Part shown: positions 13,040 through 25,703 of the stretch, piece by piece | Position numbering within the stretch: the first letter of the stretch is position 1 | Layout: every line of letters starts with the position of its first letter | From: Ichthyophthirius multifiliis | Lineage: Eukaryota; Ciliophora; Oligohymenophorea; Hymenostomatida | DNA: 46,086 nt | Reading direction: 5' to 3' | Assembly: GCF_000220395.1 (NCBI RefSeq) | Contig: NW_004086191.1 | Location: forward strand, 1-46,086 | Position numbers and translations under genes: made by a program | The notes under the pieces: model-generated | What the model was told of the DNA's origin: nothing | What the model saw: the letters and a program-made list of their open reading frames with translations, nothing else | Databases searched by the model: none

Positions 13040-14061
13040 TTTTTTAAAAATTTATTTGATAATTTGTTTTACTTTATATCATAAATTTTTAAATTTTATT
13101 TAAAGAAAAATTTTTATTATTAAAATTTTAAATAAAAAATAATTAAATGTATATTTTAAATAAATTTTAATTATTACTTATAAAATTTTTAATATCTTTA
13201 TTTATTATTATTATAATTTTTTATCAAATTTTTATATCAAATATATTAAAAAAAATTAAAATTAGCATTTATTATTATTATAAGAAAAAAAAAAAATTAT
13301 TTTTTTATTTGAATTATTTTATAAATTTAAATAATAATTGATTTAAATTCTAACTATTAAGTTAATAATTTTATATTATTAATGTAAAAAAAATATTTTT
13401 ATATACATGTTATAAAATAAAATTTTAATATAATAAAATAAAAATAAAAAAAATAATAAAAATTATTTAATTTTATATTAAAAATAAAATAATATAAATT
13501 TAATATATATATATAATTTTAAAAGCATAAATAAAATAAAAAAATAAATAAAAAAATAAATAAAAAAATAAATAAATAATAATAATATAAAAAAATAAAT
13601 AAATAATAATAATTTTTATATTAATTATTATAGAAATATTTTTACATTAATTTTAATATTAATATTTCTTATTATTTTTTTTTATATTTTTTTTTTTTAA
13701 TATTTTTCGAAATTATTAATTATATCAAATTTTTTTTTATTAATATATTATTATTATTTAAATTTTTATTTTATACAGTATATATATCATATATTATATA
13801 TTTTTTTTTTTTTAAATAATTTATATTGTATAAAACATTTTTTTTTTACTTTTTATTTATAATTTTATATAAAATATATAAATAATGAAATGAACTTAAT
13901 TTTTATGAATTTACATTAACTAAAATGATTTAATTTTAATTTATTATTATATATTATAGTTATTTTTTAACTATTATCATAATACTTTTATTTTTCTCTC
14001 AATATTATTTTATTTTAATGTATTTTTTTTATAAAAAAATTTATAAATAAAATTAAATTTA
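13040..14061. other. One-kilobase A/T-only spacer
   Basis: Between the start of the giant surface gene and the 3' end of ATG3, both on the minus strand. Contains runs such as repeated AAATAAAT units around 13540-13610 and long T tracts. No coding frame of gene-like composition and no RNA gene visible. It should hold the promoter of the giant gene; no motif identified. Confidence 0.6.
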
Positions 14062-14832
14062 TCAAATTTAATCAAATAAAAGATCAGTAGTAGCATCATA
14101 TTCTATAGTTGGCATAACAGAACTCATAAACTTAAGAAATATAAGCAAGCATTAATTAGGTTTTAAATTGACTTTATTCTCTTTAGCTTTTTCAATAAAA
14201 GCCTTTAAAACTTAAGAATGCTTACAAGGATGAATAGTTACTTATTTAAGTCCTAAGTGTGGATGTTCTTCTGGAGTTACCTTAGTAAATAAAAAGAAAT
14301 ATATTAAATATAATTAAAATATTACTGTTTCTCCTTAATATTCAGACATAATATCTTCTAAAATCTATTATGTATTTAAAGGTTTTCCATCTTCATTTGT
14401 GCCAGAAAGCCACATTCTAGGGGTGTGATAATATTCATCATAAGTAATAGAAATATCATAAGTTCTGCAAGGAATAGCAATAAATTCATCATTATTATCA
14501 TTATTATTATTTTAATTATTGTTATCAGTATTATTTTTATTATCACTCATTGTTAAAAATCCGTTTTTCTCAACAACTTCATTATACTATTCATTCATTA
14601 TATCTTTAATTCTTTAAGTGGAGCGACCTTTTGTGGATAGAAACTATTTATTTGAATTCTTTAAATTTTTATTTTATCTTTATTTATCTATTGCTGTGTT
14701 CCATTTCCATCCTACTGCTATTAATTAATCTCCTGCTTCTTCAAATTATTAAGGAGTTATGTAACCATATTTTTCAAAATCTTCATGTTTTGGAATATAT
14801 ATTGAATTAAAAAAATTTTTTATTGAATCCAT
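14062..14832 (-). CDS. ATG3: Autophagy E2-like conjugating enzyme Atg3
   Basis: 241 residues from ATG (complement of 14830-14832) to TGA (complement of 14062-14064), after removing one 45-nt intron (14281-14325) that lies between ...YQGET and VTPEEHP. Atg3 is the E2-like enzyme that passes Atg8 from Atg7 to phosphatidylethanolamine during autophagosome growth. Family hallmarks seen: an N-terminal helix and segment MDSIKNFFNSIYIPK, KYGYITPQQFEEAGDQL, GWKWNTA; then IPCRTYDISITYDEYYHTPR and MWLSG; the catalytic HPCKH motif (active cysteine in TIHPCKHSQVL); and the C-terminal FLKFMSSVMPTIEYDATTD. It is shorter than the yeast enzyme because the flexible region between the two halves is reduced to an N/D-rich stretch (about residues 96-115). 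Catalytic elements are intact, so it should be active. The intron length is a multiple of three and stop-free, so unspliced reading would add 15 hydrophobic residues. Confidence 0.95.
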
Positions 14833-15376
14833 TCTTTTTTATTTTTAATTTTTTGTATTTTTTATTTTTTTCTTTATTAATTTAAAAATAGAATAAATAG
14901 TTAATAGTATAATAAACATATATGATAACTAATATAATAAGTATTTATATTATAATATTAACTCAAAAGTATAAATTAATTATTTACATATTTTTTGATA
15001 AATTCAATAAAAAAACAAGGGTATTATATATATATATATATTTTTTTTGAGTAGTCTTTTTAAAAAATTGCATTAAAAATAAACAAATTTATGATTAAGT
15101 AATATTACATGTTTTTTGCATATATGTAATTTTTTGAAATTTACAAAATTAAAAAATTATTTCTATTGATATAAAATACACATATGTTAAGCTAAATATT
15201 ATATATAAATAATGATTATTATTTTTAATGTTTAATAATGTTATTTTATTACATATGTATGCTTATAATAATTTAATTATAATTAAAAATCTTATTTTTT
15301 TTAAATAAATTCAAATACTAAAATAATTAATTTTATAGGATATGAATATATTTAATATAATTTTTTTAAAATAATC
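14833..15376. other. Divergent intergenic spacer
   Basis: About 540 nt of A/T-rich DNA between divergently transcribed ATG3 (-) and the RRM protein (+), so it should carry both promoters. Contains a TA-dinucleotide run near 15028-15041. No recognisable gene. Confidence 0.55.
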
Positions 15377-16276
15377 ATGATATTTAAAATTACAAAATTA
15401 TTTTGTAATCAAATAAAAAATATAGTACCACCTCCAAAATTAAAAACAGTAAATTAACCATATAAGGGTACATAAATAAAGGCATTATCATCATTAGATA
15501 ATAAAAATTTAAATTTAGCCTATTGTCATGCCCTTCCATTAGATTGGAATGAATAAAAACTTAAAGAATATTTTGATCCATAAAATAAAAATATTTAAGA
15601 TGTATAACTATTAAAAAATCGCATAGGAGAATATACTGGAAGGGCATTAATTAGATTTAAAAACAAAAAATTTGTGATTAATATTTAGATAAATATAATA
15701 AAAATGTTATTGAAACAATAGAAGTGACTTAAATTATAGCAATGAAACCATTTTAATTAAGAACTAAAAAAACAACTTTAAATGTTGAAAGTAATATAAA
15801 ATAGGTATATTTAGCAAATCTAGCACATACAATTATTGAATAAGATATATTAGAAATTGCCGAAGATTTCGGAAATGTATTATATATTAATATGCCAAAA
15901 AGTCATGATGAAACCAAAAACAAAGGATATTGTATGGTTAAATTTGAAAGAGCTGATTAAGCAGAATAATTTTAAAATTATATCTAAAATATGGAAATTT
16001 AAGGAAGAAAAATAAGGTTTTTTTAAAAAAAAATATTTATATTAATTCTTAATTTATATTAATATTAATAGAGCTTAAATATAATATTTTGAATTTAAAA
16101 CTAGCAAAAAAAGAAATTAAAGACTTAGTGATAAAGTTTTAGAAGAGTTAAATATTTATAATATTAATATTTTTTAATTTTTATTTAAATAGTGATAAAA
16201 ATATATGTAATGCTAATCTAAATGCTAATAAAAAGCTGTATAGAGAGCTGGTAAAAAAAGAAAATTTAGGCTTATG
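15377..16276 (+). CDS. RNA-binding protein with two RRM domains
   Basis: Starts at ATG 15377 and ends at TGA 16274-16276 with GT-AG introns 16017-16071 and 16147-16192, both consistent in phase. RRM 1 (about residues 45-115) shows LAYCHALPLDW as RNP2-like and GEYTGRALIRFKNK as RNP1-like. RRM 2 (about residues 145-220) shows QVYLANLAHTI (RNP2) and KNKGYCMVKFERADQAEQF (RNP1), the clearer of the two. The tail is basic (KTSKKRNQRL, then KKLYRELVKKENLGL). The first residues (MIFKITKLFCNQIK) are basic and hydrophobic and could be a mitochondrial presequence (inference). RRM 1 is cut by a one-base frame break in the A-run 15665-15670: the frame before it gives ...RFKNKK and the +1 frame after it resumes as ICDQYLDKYNKNVIE, exactly where the domain should continue. 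Confidence 0.82.
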
Positions 16277-16816
16277 ATTAAATGAAAAAAAAATTAACAT
16301 ATTTTTTAAAAAAATATTAAATAAAAATCAATATTTTTTTACATATTATTACTAATTAATATTGGTTTTTTATTTTTTCTACCTTTTAAAAAATTCAAAA
16401 AAAATACTTTTAATTATAAAATTTTTTTTTATAAATTAAAAATGATTAAATGCTTTTTTTTTAGTTTATTAATTTTTTTAAAAAAATTATTGTAAAAATA
16501 AAAATATAAGAAAGTTGAAATAAAAATTTTAATATAATTTAAAATATTTATATATTAATTAATTAATTTTTAAAAATATTGATGTAATAATTATATTATT
16601 ATAAAAATGACAATTTATTATATTCTAAATAAATACATAAAATAATATTTAAAAATAAAAAGAAGTTAAATATCTTTCCTACAACAAATATTTAATATAA
16701 AGTACATTACGATTTTATTATTATCTTTATTTTTTAAAAAACTCTAATTAAATATAATAATTAAATATTAAATTTATTATTTAATTTTATAAATAATTTT
16801 GAATTTATATTATTTT
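16277..16816. other. Convergent intergenic spacer
   Basis: A/T-rich stretch between the 3' ends of the RRM gene (+) and the Myb gene (-). Contains short palindromic A/T pieces but nothing that I can call a terminator, and no coding frame with gene-like composition. Confidence 0.5.
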
Positions 16817-18106
16817 TCAATAGTCGATCGTAAAATTATTATAATTATGATAATTTACTAACCTGCAATCTTCAATTGATACTTTTCTTATCCTTTTTTA
16901 TTCTTGAATACTATTTTCTTCATATTAACTAATATAAATGAAATATATAAACAATAAAGTTAATAAATAAAATATACTTTTAAATAATTTAATCATTCAT
17001 TTAAAAATTATCATTTTAAAAAACTAAATATTAAATATTAAAAATTATTTATTATTTTTTAAAAATAATTTATTACCTTAATTTTTTTAAAATTTATACA
17101 TTTCATTACAATCTTGAAGCTAAACATTTTCAAGTTTTCTACTATTTTATTAATGAATATCTATATATGATAAATTATTATTAAATATTTCTTAAAAGCA
17201 ATGGTTACTATTATTAGGAACATTTATTTCAATATTATTAGTTTTATAGGATAATTTAGAATTTTAATTTAAAAATATTATTAATTTTAAAAATTAAAAT
17301 CTTTATAAATTAATTTATTAAATAAAATAAAAATATAAGAAATTATTTATATAAAAATATTTTAATATTTTATTACTATTTTCTTAATGTGTATTATTTT
17401 TAAAATTATCTTCTTATTAAAAAATAAAAAATAAAAATAAATTAAATTAAATTAAATTAAAATAAATAATATATAAAAGTTTAGACAAAATATAAAAAAT
17501 TTGTAATTAAAATATTTATATAAATATAATAAGTATATATATTTATATAAATATAATAAATATATATATTTTATATATATAAATGTATAATTAAATTTAT
17601 ATAAATATTTATATATATATTATTTATATATTTATATAGTTATAATTAAAAAAATATTTTATGTTTTTACCATCCATTTTCTAAAAATAAGTAGAACTAT
17701 TTGAAATTTTTTATTCTTCTAAATTTTTTTTCCAGTTATTTTTTCTTTTATTTTCTTATTAATTTTAAAGTTTTTCACTTTATTATTTTGTTAAAGCATT
17801 TATTTTTTCCTTATTCGTTTATTAAATTTTATCTTCAGATTGTAATTTAAATTAAATTTCATCAAACTATATTTTACTTGCTGGATCAATTCCAAGTTTA
17901 TTAAAATACTTTTACGCATGAGATCTAATTTAGGCTCCTGTTCTGGTTCCGATATGTTCTTCAACTTTTTTCCAATTCTTATTATAAAGCCTTATACCTT
18001 CAATAAATTTTTAATGCTCTTCAGGAGTCCATCTTCCGTTTATTATTTAATTTTTCTTTTCATTTTCTATATTATTATTATCTGAAAAATTAGGTTATTA
18101 TGACAT
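16817..18106 (-). CDS. SHAQKYF-class Myb-domain protein
   Basis: Exon 1, from ATG (complement of 18104-18106; an in-frame ATG also at 18136), encodes a single Myb/SANT domain: RWTPEEHQKFIEGIRLYNKN, W-K-K-V-E-E-H-I, then RTGAQIRSHAQKYFNKLGID. The SHAQKYF signature in helix 3 marks the one-repeat Myb class that binds DNA in plants and protists. A charged K/Q/E-rich region follows. Exon 1 ends at 17671 and a long, very A/T-rich intron (17413-17670) follows. Later exons are shorter and tentative: one contains SYKTNNIEINVPNNSNHCFQ and LENVQLQDCNEMYKF, the last contains RKVSIEDCRLVNYHNYNNF ending at TGA (complement of 16817-16819). Phases do not fully close between the later exons, possibly because of missing bases in A-runs. 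Likely a nuclear transcription regulator; targets unknown. Confidence 0.8.
17413..17670 (-). repeat. A/T-only intron with imperfect direct repeats
   Basis: First intron of the Myb gene, unusually long here. Between about 17515 and 17580 it contains two near-identical copies of a stretch of about 28 nt (ATTTATATAAATATAATAAG followed by TATATAT). This may just be low-complexity drift. Confidence 0.5.
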
Positions 18107-18349
18107 TATATTTTTCTTTTTTATAATCTTAATCATTTTAATTAATTATATTTTTTTTTTATTTTTATAATCGAGAAAATAATTATTTTATTTAATTATT
18201 TTTTAGTTAAGCTCTGATTAAAAAAATAAATAAAACTAAAATTAATAATTAATTTATATTGAAAAAAACGTAGAAAATATATTGTTTATTTTATTATAAA
18301 TAAAAAAAAAATATATAATGTTTTATATAATTATAAAATATTTTTAACT

Positions 18350-21300
18350 TCATAATTTTGAATATTATTTTTTATTTTATATAACTTTTTATCCAATATC
18401 TGCAAAAGAAAGGTTATTAGCTTAAAAAATAATTTCTTTAGTCTAGAAAGTACTTTTCCTTAGCTATTTAAATTTTGAAGTAATTCTTTTATAAAATAAA
18501 AAATAGTATAAAAAAATTAAATACTCTTCCATAAAATTATTATTTTATTTTTTCTTATTTTTTTTAATTATGTTCTTAGAAATTTTATAATCTTCTTAAG
18601 TTGTTTAAAGTTTTTATTATACATCAGTAGCTATCATTTTAATAACTTTATTAGATTTATTTAAATATTATAATTAATTATTTTAGATATCTGATATATT
18701 TCCAATTTAATTGTTTTATTTAAAATATTATGATTTTTGCTATTTTAAATAGCTAATTGATTTTCTACTAAATTCTTTGCTCACTCCTTTTAATAATTAA
18801 TAATTTAAACTTGTTTTTTTATACAATTATTACTATTACTTATTATTTTCAGTTTAAGAAGACTTTTAGATACTAATTTTTTCTTGATCTTTTTATATTT
18901 AATTTTATGTTTCTGATATTATTTGTTATTAATTAATATCTGGCTATTCTTTAAAATTAAATTTCACTTCTATAAGTTTTTTATGCTCTTATTATTAATT
19001 TTCTAATCTTTTTTACTTTTCGTGCTCTTTTAACTAACTTAAATAATATTAATATACTGTTTTTAATTATTTTTTAAGTTAAAATTTTTTGTTTTCTCTA
19101 TGAAATAAAATTTTTATTTTAAAGATATTTTTTATTAATTTTCATGACATAATTATTTTATTTATTAAATTTTTAATTCGTCATTTTAAATAATCAAACC
19201 CTTATTTAATATATTTTATTATAATTTTAAAAAAATTACTTTTTAAATATTCGTAAATGATTTTCTTTCTTAATTTTAATTAATTTATATTTTTAACTAA
19301 CTTTTTAACAATTATAGTGATTTCATATATTGTATTTCATCAAATAATTAATTTTTCTAATAAAACTATAAATTATCATATTAATCACTTTAATTAAAAT
19401 TCAAATTTCTTTTTTTTTTTAAATAAATAGTATTTTTAGCAAAATTTATTTATTTTTATTCATAAATTGTATTAGTAAACTAATTCTAAAAATTTTAATT
19501 ATTATCAAATTTATGATTTTAATTTATTTTATCATAAACCAAATCTTAAAAATATGAATCTAAGAAAAAAACCTAATAAAAAGATTGCATATATTTATAT
19601 ATAAATATATAAATATATATATATTTATATATATATTTAATATTTATATATATACTTTTTTTTCTTATTTATATAAAATTTTTTCTTTATTATTAATTTT
19701 GCTTTCTATATTTTTTGTTATTTTTTATTAGTTGATTTATAATTAATTTAATTTTTATTAGGAAAATTGTGCTTTATCTTTAAACAAAAAAATAAATTAA
19801 TTTATATTTATATATTTATATTAATATTTATTATTTACGATTATATTATTTAATTTAATTTTAACATTCAACTAATTTTTATATTTTTCTTTAATTTTTT
19901 TTGTTGAATTTATTTTTTCTTCCTTTAATATTTTATTATTTTGTATATTCATTTTTTTCAAAATTATCATTATTTTTTAACTTTTAATTCGGTATTTAAC
20001 TTTAAGTTGACATCCCATTTAATAAATTAGTTGTAGAAACCTATTTATTATTATTTTTACTGAAAATATCCTTTTCTAAATATGTATCTATATTATAATT
20101 AAAAAATGATGCATTAATATTATTCAAAGAATCTCCAATACTTATAAATGAGTTTTTATTTTGATTATATTAATTTTGAAAAGTTTGCACACAATTACTA
20201 TTTTTTTAATTATTTTTATTATCTAAGATTTCACTTTTTTTTATACTAAAAATGATTGAACCTATAAAATTATATTTTTTTAATTAATATATTAATAAAA
20301 TTCCATTATAAAAATTTATTACTCATTTAATTTGATTAATAGTTTTTATTTATAATAAAATTAGAATTTTCATCTATATTTTTACTTGAATTTTGTTTAA
20401 TTGGACTAAAATTAATAAAACTTTTTTCATATATATTATTAATAAGTATAGATATTGAATTAGATTATTTATTTTATATGTTATTATTATCTTTACTATA
20501 TTTTTTTAAAAAATATAATTAATGTTTTTTTTTCGATTTAAAAATATAAAAATAATTACTTATTTTTAATGTTTTCTTATTCTTGTTACTATTTGTTTTT
20601 TATTGCAATAAGTGGTTTTTTTTCTATTTTTTTATATTATATTTTAATAAATTTTATTATTAATATCTTCCAGAAGCCGATTTTCTTATTTAAATTATTA
20701 ATTATCTCGTTATTAAATTTCTATTTAATTTAGTTCCTGACAATAAATCTTTTTTGCAATAAATTAAATCTCTTCTCTTTCTTATAAATAATTACTATAT
20801 CTTTTTAATACTCCATTATGTACTCTGATCATGTTTTTTTTAACTTCATCTATTCCTTTTAAAAATTTGGTACATAGAAAATAACCTAAAAAGCTTGCTT
20901 CATATCTATACTTAAAAATAATATTAAATTAAATTAAAAGTTTATTTTTTTAAAAAAGTAAAATTAAATATAAATATATATATATATATGTATTTATTAC
21001 AGCTTTTTATAATCCCCTATTTATTCATAAAAAAGAATTAAATTTTTTAAAGCTATGATTATTGTTTTTGTGCATCTTTATTATTTTTACGTTTGCTTTT
21101 TAGATAATTATTAATTTGGGTTTTTATTATAAATGTTTAGTTTATATTCAAATTATAATAAAAATATTGCCTCTTCTGAATAAGTTATTGCCATTTTAAC
21201 ACTTTTTAATTTAAATATTTTTTAAACATTTTTTTGTTTACTTTCCACTTTCATAATAAAAATTACTTAATAAAATTTTAATTCTAGCTGAAATTCTTAA

Positions 21301-22287
21301 TATAGATGAATTCTTTATTATTAAATTAGATATAAAATCAATAAGTTTTTATATAAAAATACTTAATAATCGACTAATTCATCTGCTAATTTACATGCTT
21401 TTCTTAAATAAAACAATGATTAATAAAACTTCTAATTGTTCTTATTTTATATAGATACATAAATAAAAAGAGATAGAATTTGCTTAAAATAAGTAGTCAA
21501 TTCATAATTTACTTTTTTTTATTATTAATAAATATTATATATATGTAACTATATTTACAATTAATTTTCATATTTTATTTTTAATAAGTCATTTTATAAA
21601 GTTTTTGTTCATTATATCTTTCTTTTATTTTTATGCTTTCTTATTTCTATTTAACACCAAAATATTTATTAGGGGGTGAATTAGCAATAACAGATTTTCC
21701 ACTATTTTTTTTTTTTTAAATTTCTATATCATCGTTTTAATATAAACTCGAAATATTATTCAATAAATCATCATTTTTATTTTAAGGCATAATTCTACAT
21801 ATATAGATATTTAAAAGTTTATAATTTTCTACTAAAGCTTTTGCTAATTTGTCTATTATTAAAAAAAAATTATCATTGGTCTCGGTATCAGGATCTAAAG
21901 TATAAGATTTAATAAGCTTTATTCCACTAAATACTAATTATCTATTTAATAATATTTATTCACTTATATTTACTTCATTCTTAGGTTTGAATTATTCAAT
22001 TAAGCTTATTACTTTTTTATAAGATTTCTATTTTTTTTTTATATAATAATATTTTTTGATTATTTTATTTTTATTAAAATTCTTATTTGTTTTGCATTTA
22101 TTATATTATTATTTACTTGCTTAACTAAATTCTTCAATTCTTTATAAAAAGAATCAAAATCTCCTGTAAGTAACAAATATAATTAATAATCTACTTTATT
22201 AGCTGAGTTTGATTAAAATTTTTCTAACAAAAAATCTTAAGATTCATCCTACATAAAAGCACAATCGTTATTAATTGTAGAATACAT
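18350..22287 (-). CDS. Long TPR-like and coiled-coil protein, multi-intron
   Basis: From ATG (complement of 22285-22287, MYSTINNDCAFMQDESQ) to TGA (complement of 18350-18352). Introns that fit GT-AG and phase: 22028-22116, 21512-21558, 21313-21362, 20911-21000, 20262-20322, 19778-19838, 19573-19655, 18486-18524. The N-terminal half is helical and TPR-like: QSLFYLRKACKLADELVDYQ, SSILRISARIKILLSNFYYE, AITYSEEAIFLLQFEY, ALKNLILFYEQIGDYKKA, RYEASFLGYFLCTKFLKGID. The rest is N/Q-rich and then coiled coil (SLQLLKSQLKIQINQNQ, SQLKEHEKQKRLENQQQEHK). One-base frame breaks occur near 21004-21008, 20500-20570, 19085-19105 and 18460-18475; those I could resolve need one extra A on the sense strand. The region 18350-19590 could be mistaken for a separate gene starting at an ATG at 19590, but that ATG lies in an intron that joins coding on both sides. 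Function unknown; TPR suggests protein-protein scaffolding. Confidence 0.72.
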
Positions 22288-22495
22288 TTTTTTTTTAATA
22301 CTTATTTATTATTAGAGTAGCTTTAATAGTTAATAATTTATGGTCAAATATTTTATTATTTTATAAAATATATTATTAATTAAAATAAAATTTTAATAAT
22401 ATTTTATTTTATAAAAAACCAAAAAAAAAAAAAAAACATTGAATTTTATATTTGATAAAAATATATAAAATATAATACAAATAAAAAGATGATAT

Positions 22496-23011
22496 TCAGA
22501 TAATTTAATTTTTTAATTTATTTAGAGATTTTTTAAATTTAATCAATTATTAAATACCTTAAGTCCAAAATAGAAAAATATTAAAAGAAGTAGCTACAAA
22601 TTCAACAACTCCATATTTATCAAGTATAATGTGAAAAGAATAATAATTTAAATTATTAATATTTTCCACATTTCCTCCTTTTAATTTAAAATTTTCAAAA
22701 TTTTTTTAGAGTTTAATTAAATCGTTAGTACTTGTAGGCACAATAATTTTAAGAATACTTCCAATACTAATACTATATTCAATCCCTCCTTTATTAGGAT
22801 GCTTAATATCTATTTTTTACAAATTTTTATTTAAATACATAAATCTTGGTCCATATCCACAATTTTCAGGAGGAAGTTGATCACAATTAAAAGGATTAAA
22901 AACATTCTATTTCAAACTTTAAAATTATGAAAATTTTTTCAAAATAAAAGTTCCATGTAAAATTTCTGAAAGAGAAAATAAAAACTAAGATTCCCGTGTA
23001 GACAATTTCAT
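22496..23011 (-). CDS. Unknown 171-residue protein
   Basis: Intron-free frame from ATG (complement of 23009-23011) to TGA (complement of 22496-22498), 172 codons. The sequence is globular-looking rather than low-complexity: MKLSTRESQFLFSLSEILHG, NPFNCDQLPPENCGYGPRFM, IKHPNKGGIEYSISIGSIL, DKYGVVEFVATSFNIFLFW. No signal peptide or clear membrane anchor. I do not recognise the family. The frame stays open upstream of the ATG through an A/T-only stretch into the tail of the coiled-coil gene at 23100-25703, so this could be that gene's last domain rather than a separate gene; the near-pure A/T composition between about 23012 and 23130 favours separate genes. Confidence 0.65.
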
Positions 23012-23099
23012 CAAATTTAATTAAAAGTTTTATTTTTATTAATTTTTTTATGAATAATATTAGCTATATTGTTAATTTTATTATTATATTTAAATATTA

Positions 23100-23241
23100 T
23101 TGTTTGAATTATTAAGCTTTTATATATATTCAAAACTTTAATTATTGATATTATGTACAGTTTTTCTAGCCTAATTTAATGTCTTTAGTTTTAAATTATG
23201 CCCCTCTTCGGATTTAGTTCGACGTTTTTTATTAAATATAA

Positions 23242-23279
<38 letters not shown>

Positions 23280-25703
23280 GTTATTTTATTAAATAATAGT
23301 TTTGTTTTTATAAATGTTATTAAAAGTTTATATTTTTAATGATTTATTTTATGTACTTTTAATATTATTATCATACGTTTTAACTCTGCCTAAATAAGTA
23401 TTTGGACAAATATTTTCTTAGTTTATGTACAGCCCTTTATCAAGTAATAGGCTTTTACATCTTTTATTTCTTTTGCCATTAATTAAATTTTAGATTTAAG
23501 AGATTATATTATTTTTATTTTAAATTCTATTCGTACTAACTTATTCTTCTGTAATAGTTTTAAGATTTTATTCATTATGATTAAGTAAAAAGCTTTCATT
23601 AAAAGTATTTTAGTGAATATTTTCTTGACTGCTAAATATATTTTTACTACTTTGTGGCGATAATTCATTATTATTTTATAAATTATAATTAAGTTCAATT
23701 AACTTAGATTCTAATTAAAATTTTTATAATTGTAATTAATCAATTATTTTTTATTAAATCTTAAAATTATTTTGATTGTTATTATATTATTTATTTGATT
23801 TCTTTTTTAAGTGAATTTCAATATAATTAGTGTCTATATTAATATTTTTCTTTTTCTAAAAAGTAATTTTGTCTTCTATAGTTTTGATTTTTTCCTCATT
23901 TTCTGAAATTTATTATTAAAGTTCTGCTCTTTTTTTTAATAAATATTAAAGTTTGATAATTTCGAAGTTTTTAATTAATTTTTTCTTTCATTTATTTATT
24001 TTTGATTTTATTCAATTTTACGTTTTTCTTCCAAAATTATTTCTTTATTTTTTTCTAAAACTTACATTTAACTTTTTGATATGTCGATTTTGTTTTCTAC
24101 AAAATAAATATCCTAACTAATTTAATTTTCTACTTAAAATATATTTATATGAATATTTTATTATATAAATTCTAACTTTTTAACTATTTCCTTATATTTT
24201 AAACGCCTATCTTTTTAATTTTTATACATTATATCTTTAAATTATTTATATTATTCATCTTTTATTTATTCCAAGGCTTTATTTCCATATCTCTAATAAA
24301 TACTTTCAAAAACGTCTTTTTACTAAAGCATATACTCCTCAAAAGCTTTTTAAATTTAAATTAAAATGTATTAATTTAGCTCTTCTTTTATTGAAATTAC
24401 TGAATTTTCTTTATTTTTAATATCTTCGATACTTTCTTATATTACTTATTCAATTTCTATTATTTTTTCATCTATTTTTTTTTTTGAAGTTTTATACAAT
24501 TAATGCTACTTTGTATTTCTTTTATTTCTTCTGATTAATCTTCTTTATTTTAAATATATTTTTCATATAAATTATCATTTTACAAAAATAATTATTGCAC
24601 CATCTTCTCTTATTACGTTTATAAAGTTTTCTTTATTTATTACATATTTTCTATTTAGCTTTTCTAATTGCTTATATATTATTTTAGTTTAATTTTTTAT
24701 GAATACAATTTACTTTCCTATTAATATTTTTAACTAAAATCTTCAAATATTTCTTCCAAATCTTCCATTTAAACTACAAATTCTGCTCTTTACATTAATT
24801 TCGATATAAGTTCTTCTTTTCCAAAAGCCTTCCTCTCCAAAAGCTTATGATATTTAAAATAAAATATATAAATTTAAAAATAATAAAAATGTATATCATT
24901 TTACAATTTAATACTATTCTTTTTCATAAATTATTTTGTTTTCAATTTCTTATAATTTAATATTGTTCTTTTTTTAAAGTTTATTAAATTACTATTCTTC
25001 TTGTTTAAATTAATTATCTATTTATTTTATTATTTAACTATCTTATTACTTTTATTATTCTCTTTATTCTTCTAAACTTTTTTGTTTTTAGTTTTTTTTA
25101 TGAATATATATATTTTTTTAAAATATTATTAATTTTTCTGTCCATATTTATATAATATATACTTTAAAATTTTTCTATTTAATTCCTTAATTATTTTTTA
25201 TCTTGAATATAAAATTTCATTTAAATGTTCTTCTTCAATATCTTTATAATATTAAAACAATTATAAAAAAAATAATTGATACTTTCATTTTCTTAGTTAT
25301 TATTTGATAATATTTATTCGATTTGTTTAATTTATTTATTCACGCAACTCAACTAGTCTAATAAATTTATATTTTATTAAGAAATTTTAAAATTATTCAT
25401 TAAAACATCTTTAAAATTTCCATTTTTTTTCTCATCTTTAGTGTCTAATTATAAATTTAAATATTAATTTTAATTAATAAAATTATTATTTAATATTAAA
25501 TGTATAATTATATATTAAATTATATTTTCATCTTTACTTTTTTAAAAATTTTTAGTTTATTAACAATTATTATTATTATTATTTAAATAGTTTTGAACAG
25601 AATTTTAAAATATAATTGTACTTTTATCGTCAAATTCCAATGGTTTTTTATCTAAAAATTATGTATTATAAGAACTGTTTTCACTTAATGGCGTTATTTT
25701 CAT
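23100..25703 (-). CDS. Long coiled-coil protein, 3' end unresolved
   Basis: Starts at ATG (complement of 25701-25703; MKITPLSENSSYNTQFLDKK). After an N-rich head the protein is a long coiled coil: DIEEEHLNEILYSRQKIIKE, RAEFVVQMEDLEEIFEDFSQ, KAFEEYMLQQKDVFESIYQR, QKDRRLKYKEIVKKLEFIQQ. Well-supported introns are 25077-25162 and 24844-24904; others are likely, including one ending just before NTKDEKKNGNF. The C-terminal part around 23170-23220 is basic (NKKRRTKSEEGHNLKLKTL). Several frame changes remain unexplained by introns (near 25260, 23700, and around the trinucleotide run 23240-23280), so the stop cannot be placed. A structural or cytoskeletal role is likely from composition only. Confidence 0.62.
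23240..23280. repeat. (ATT)n trinucleotide run
   Basis: Uninterrupted ATT/TTA repeat inside the 3' part of the coiled-coil gene. On the minus strand it codes for Asn or Gln depending on frame; the flanking coding evidence supports different frames on each side, so the frame through it is uncertain. Confidence 0.85.

Noticed and set aside
13040-14061. Possible non-coding RNA or origin in the long A/T spacer
   Set aside because: Low complexity prevents any reliable call; no G/C-bearing stem, box motif or conserved element is visible.
18350-19590. Independent gene starting at ATG 19590
   Set aside because: The ATG is within an intron (19573-19655) whose removal joins coding sequence on both sides in phase.
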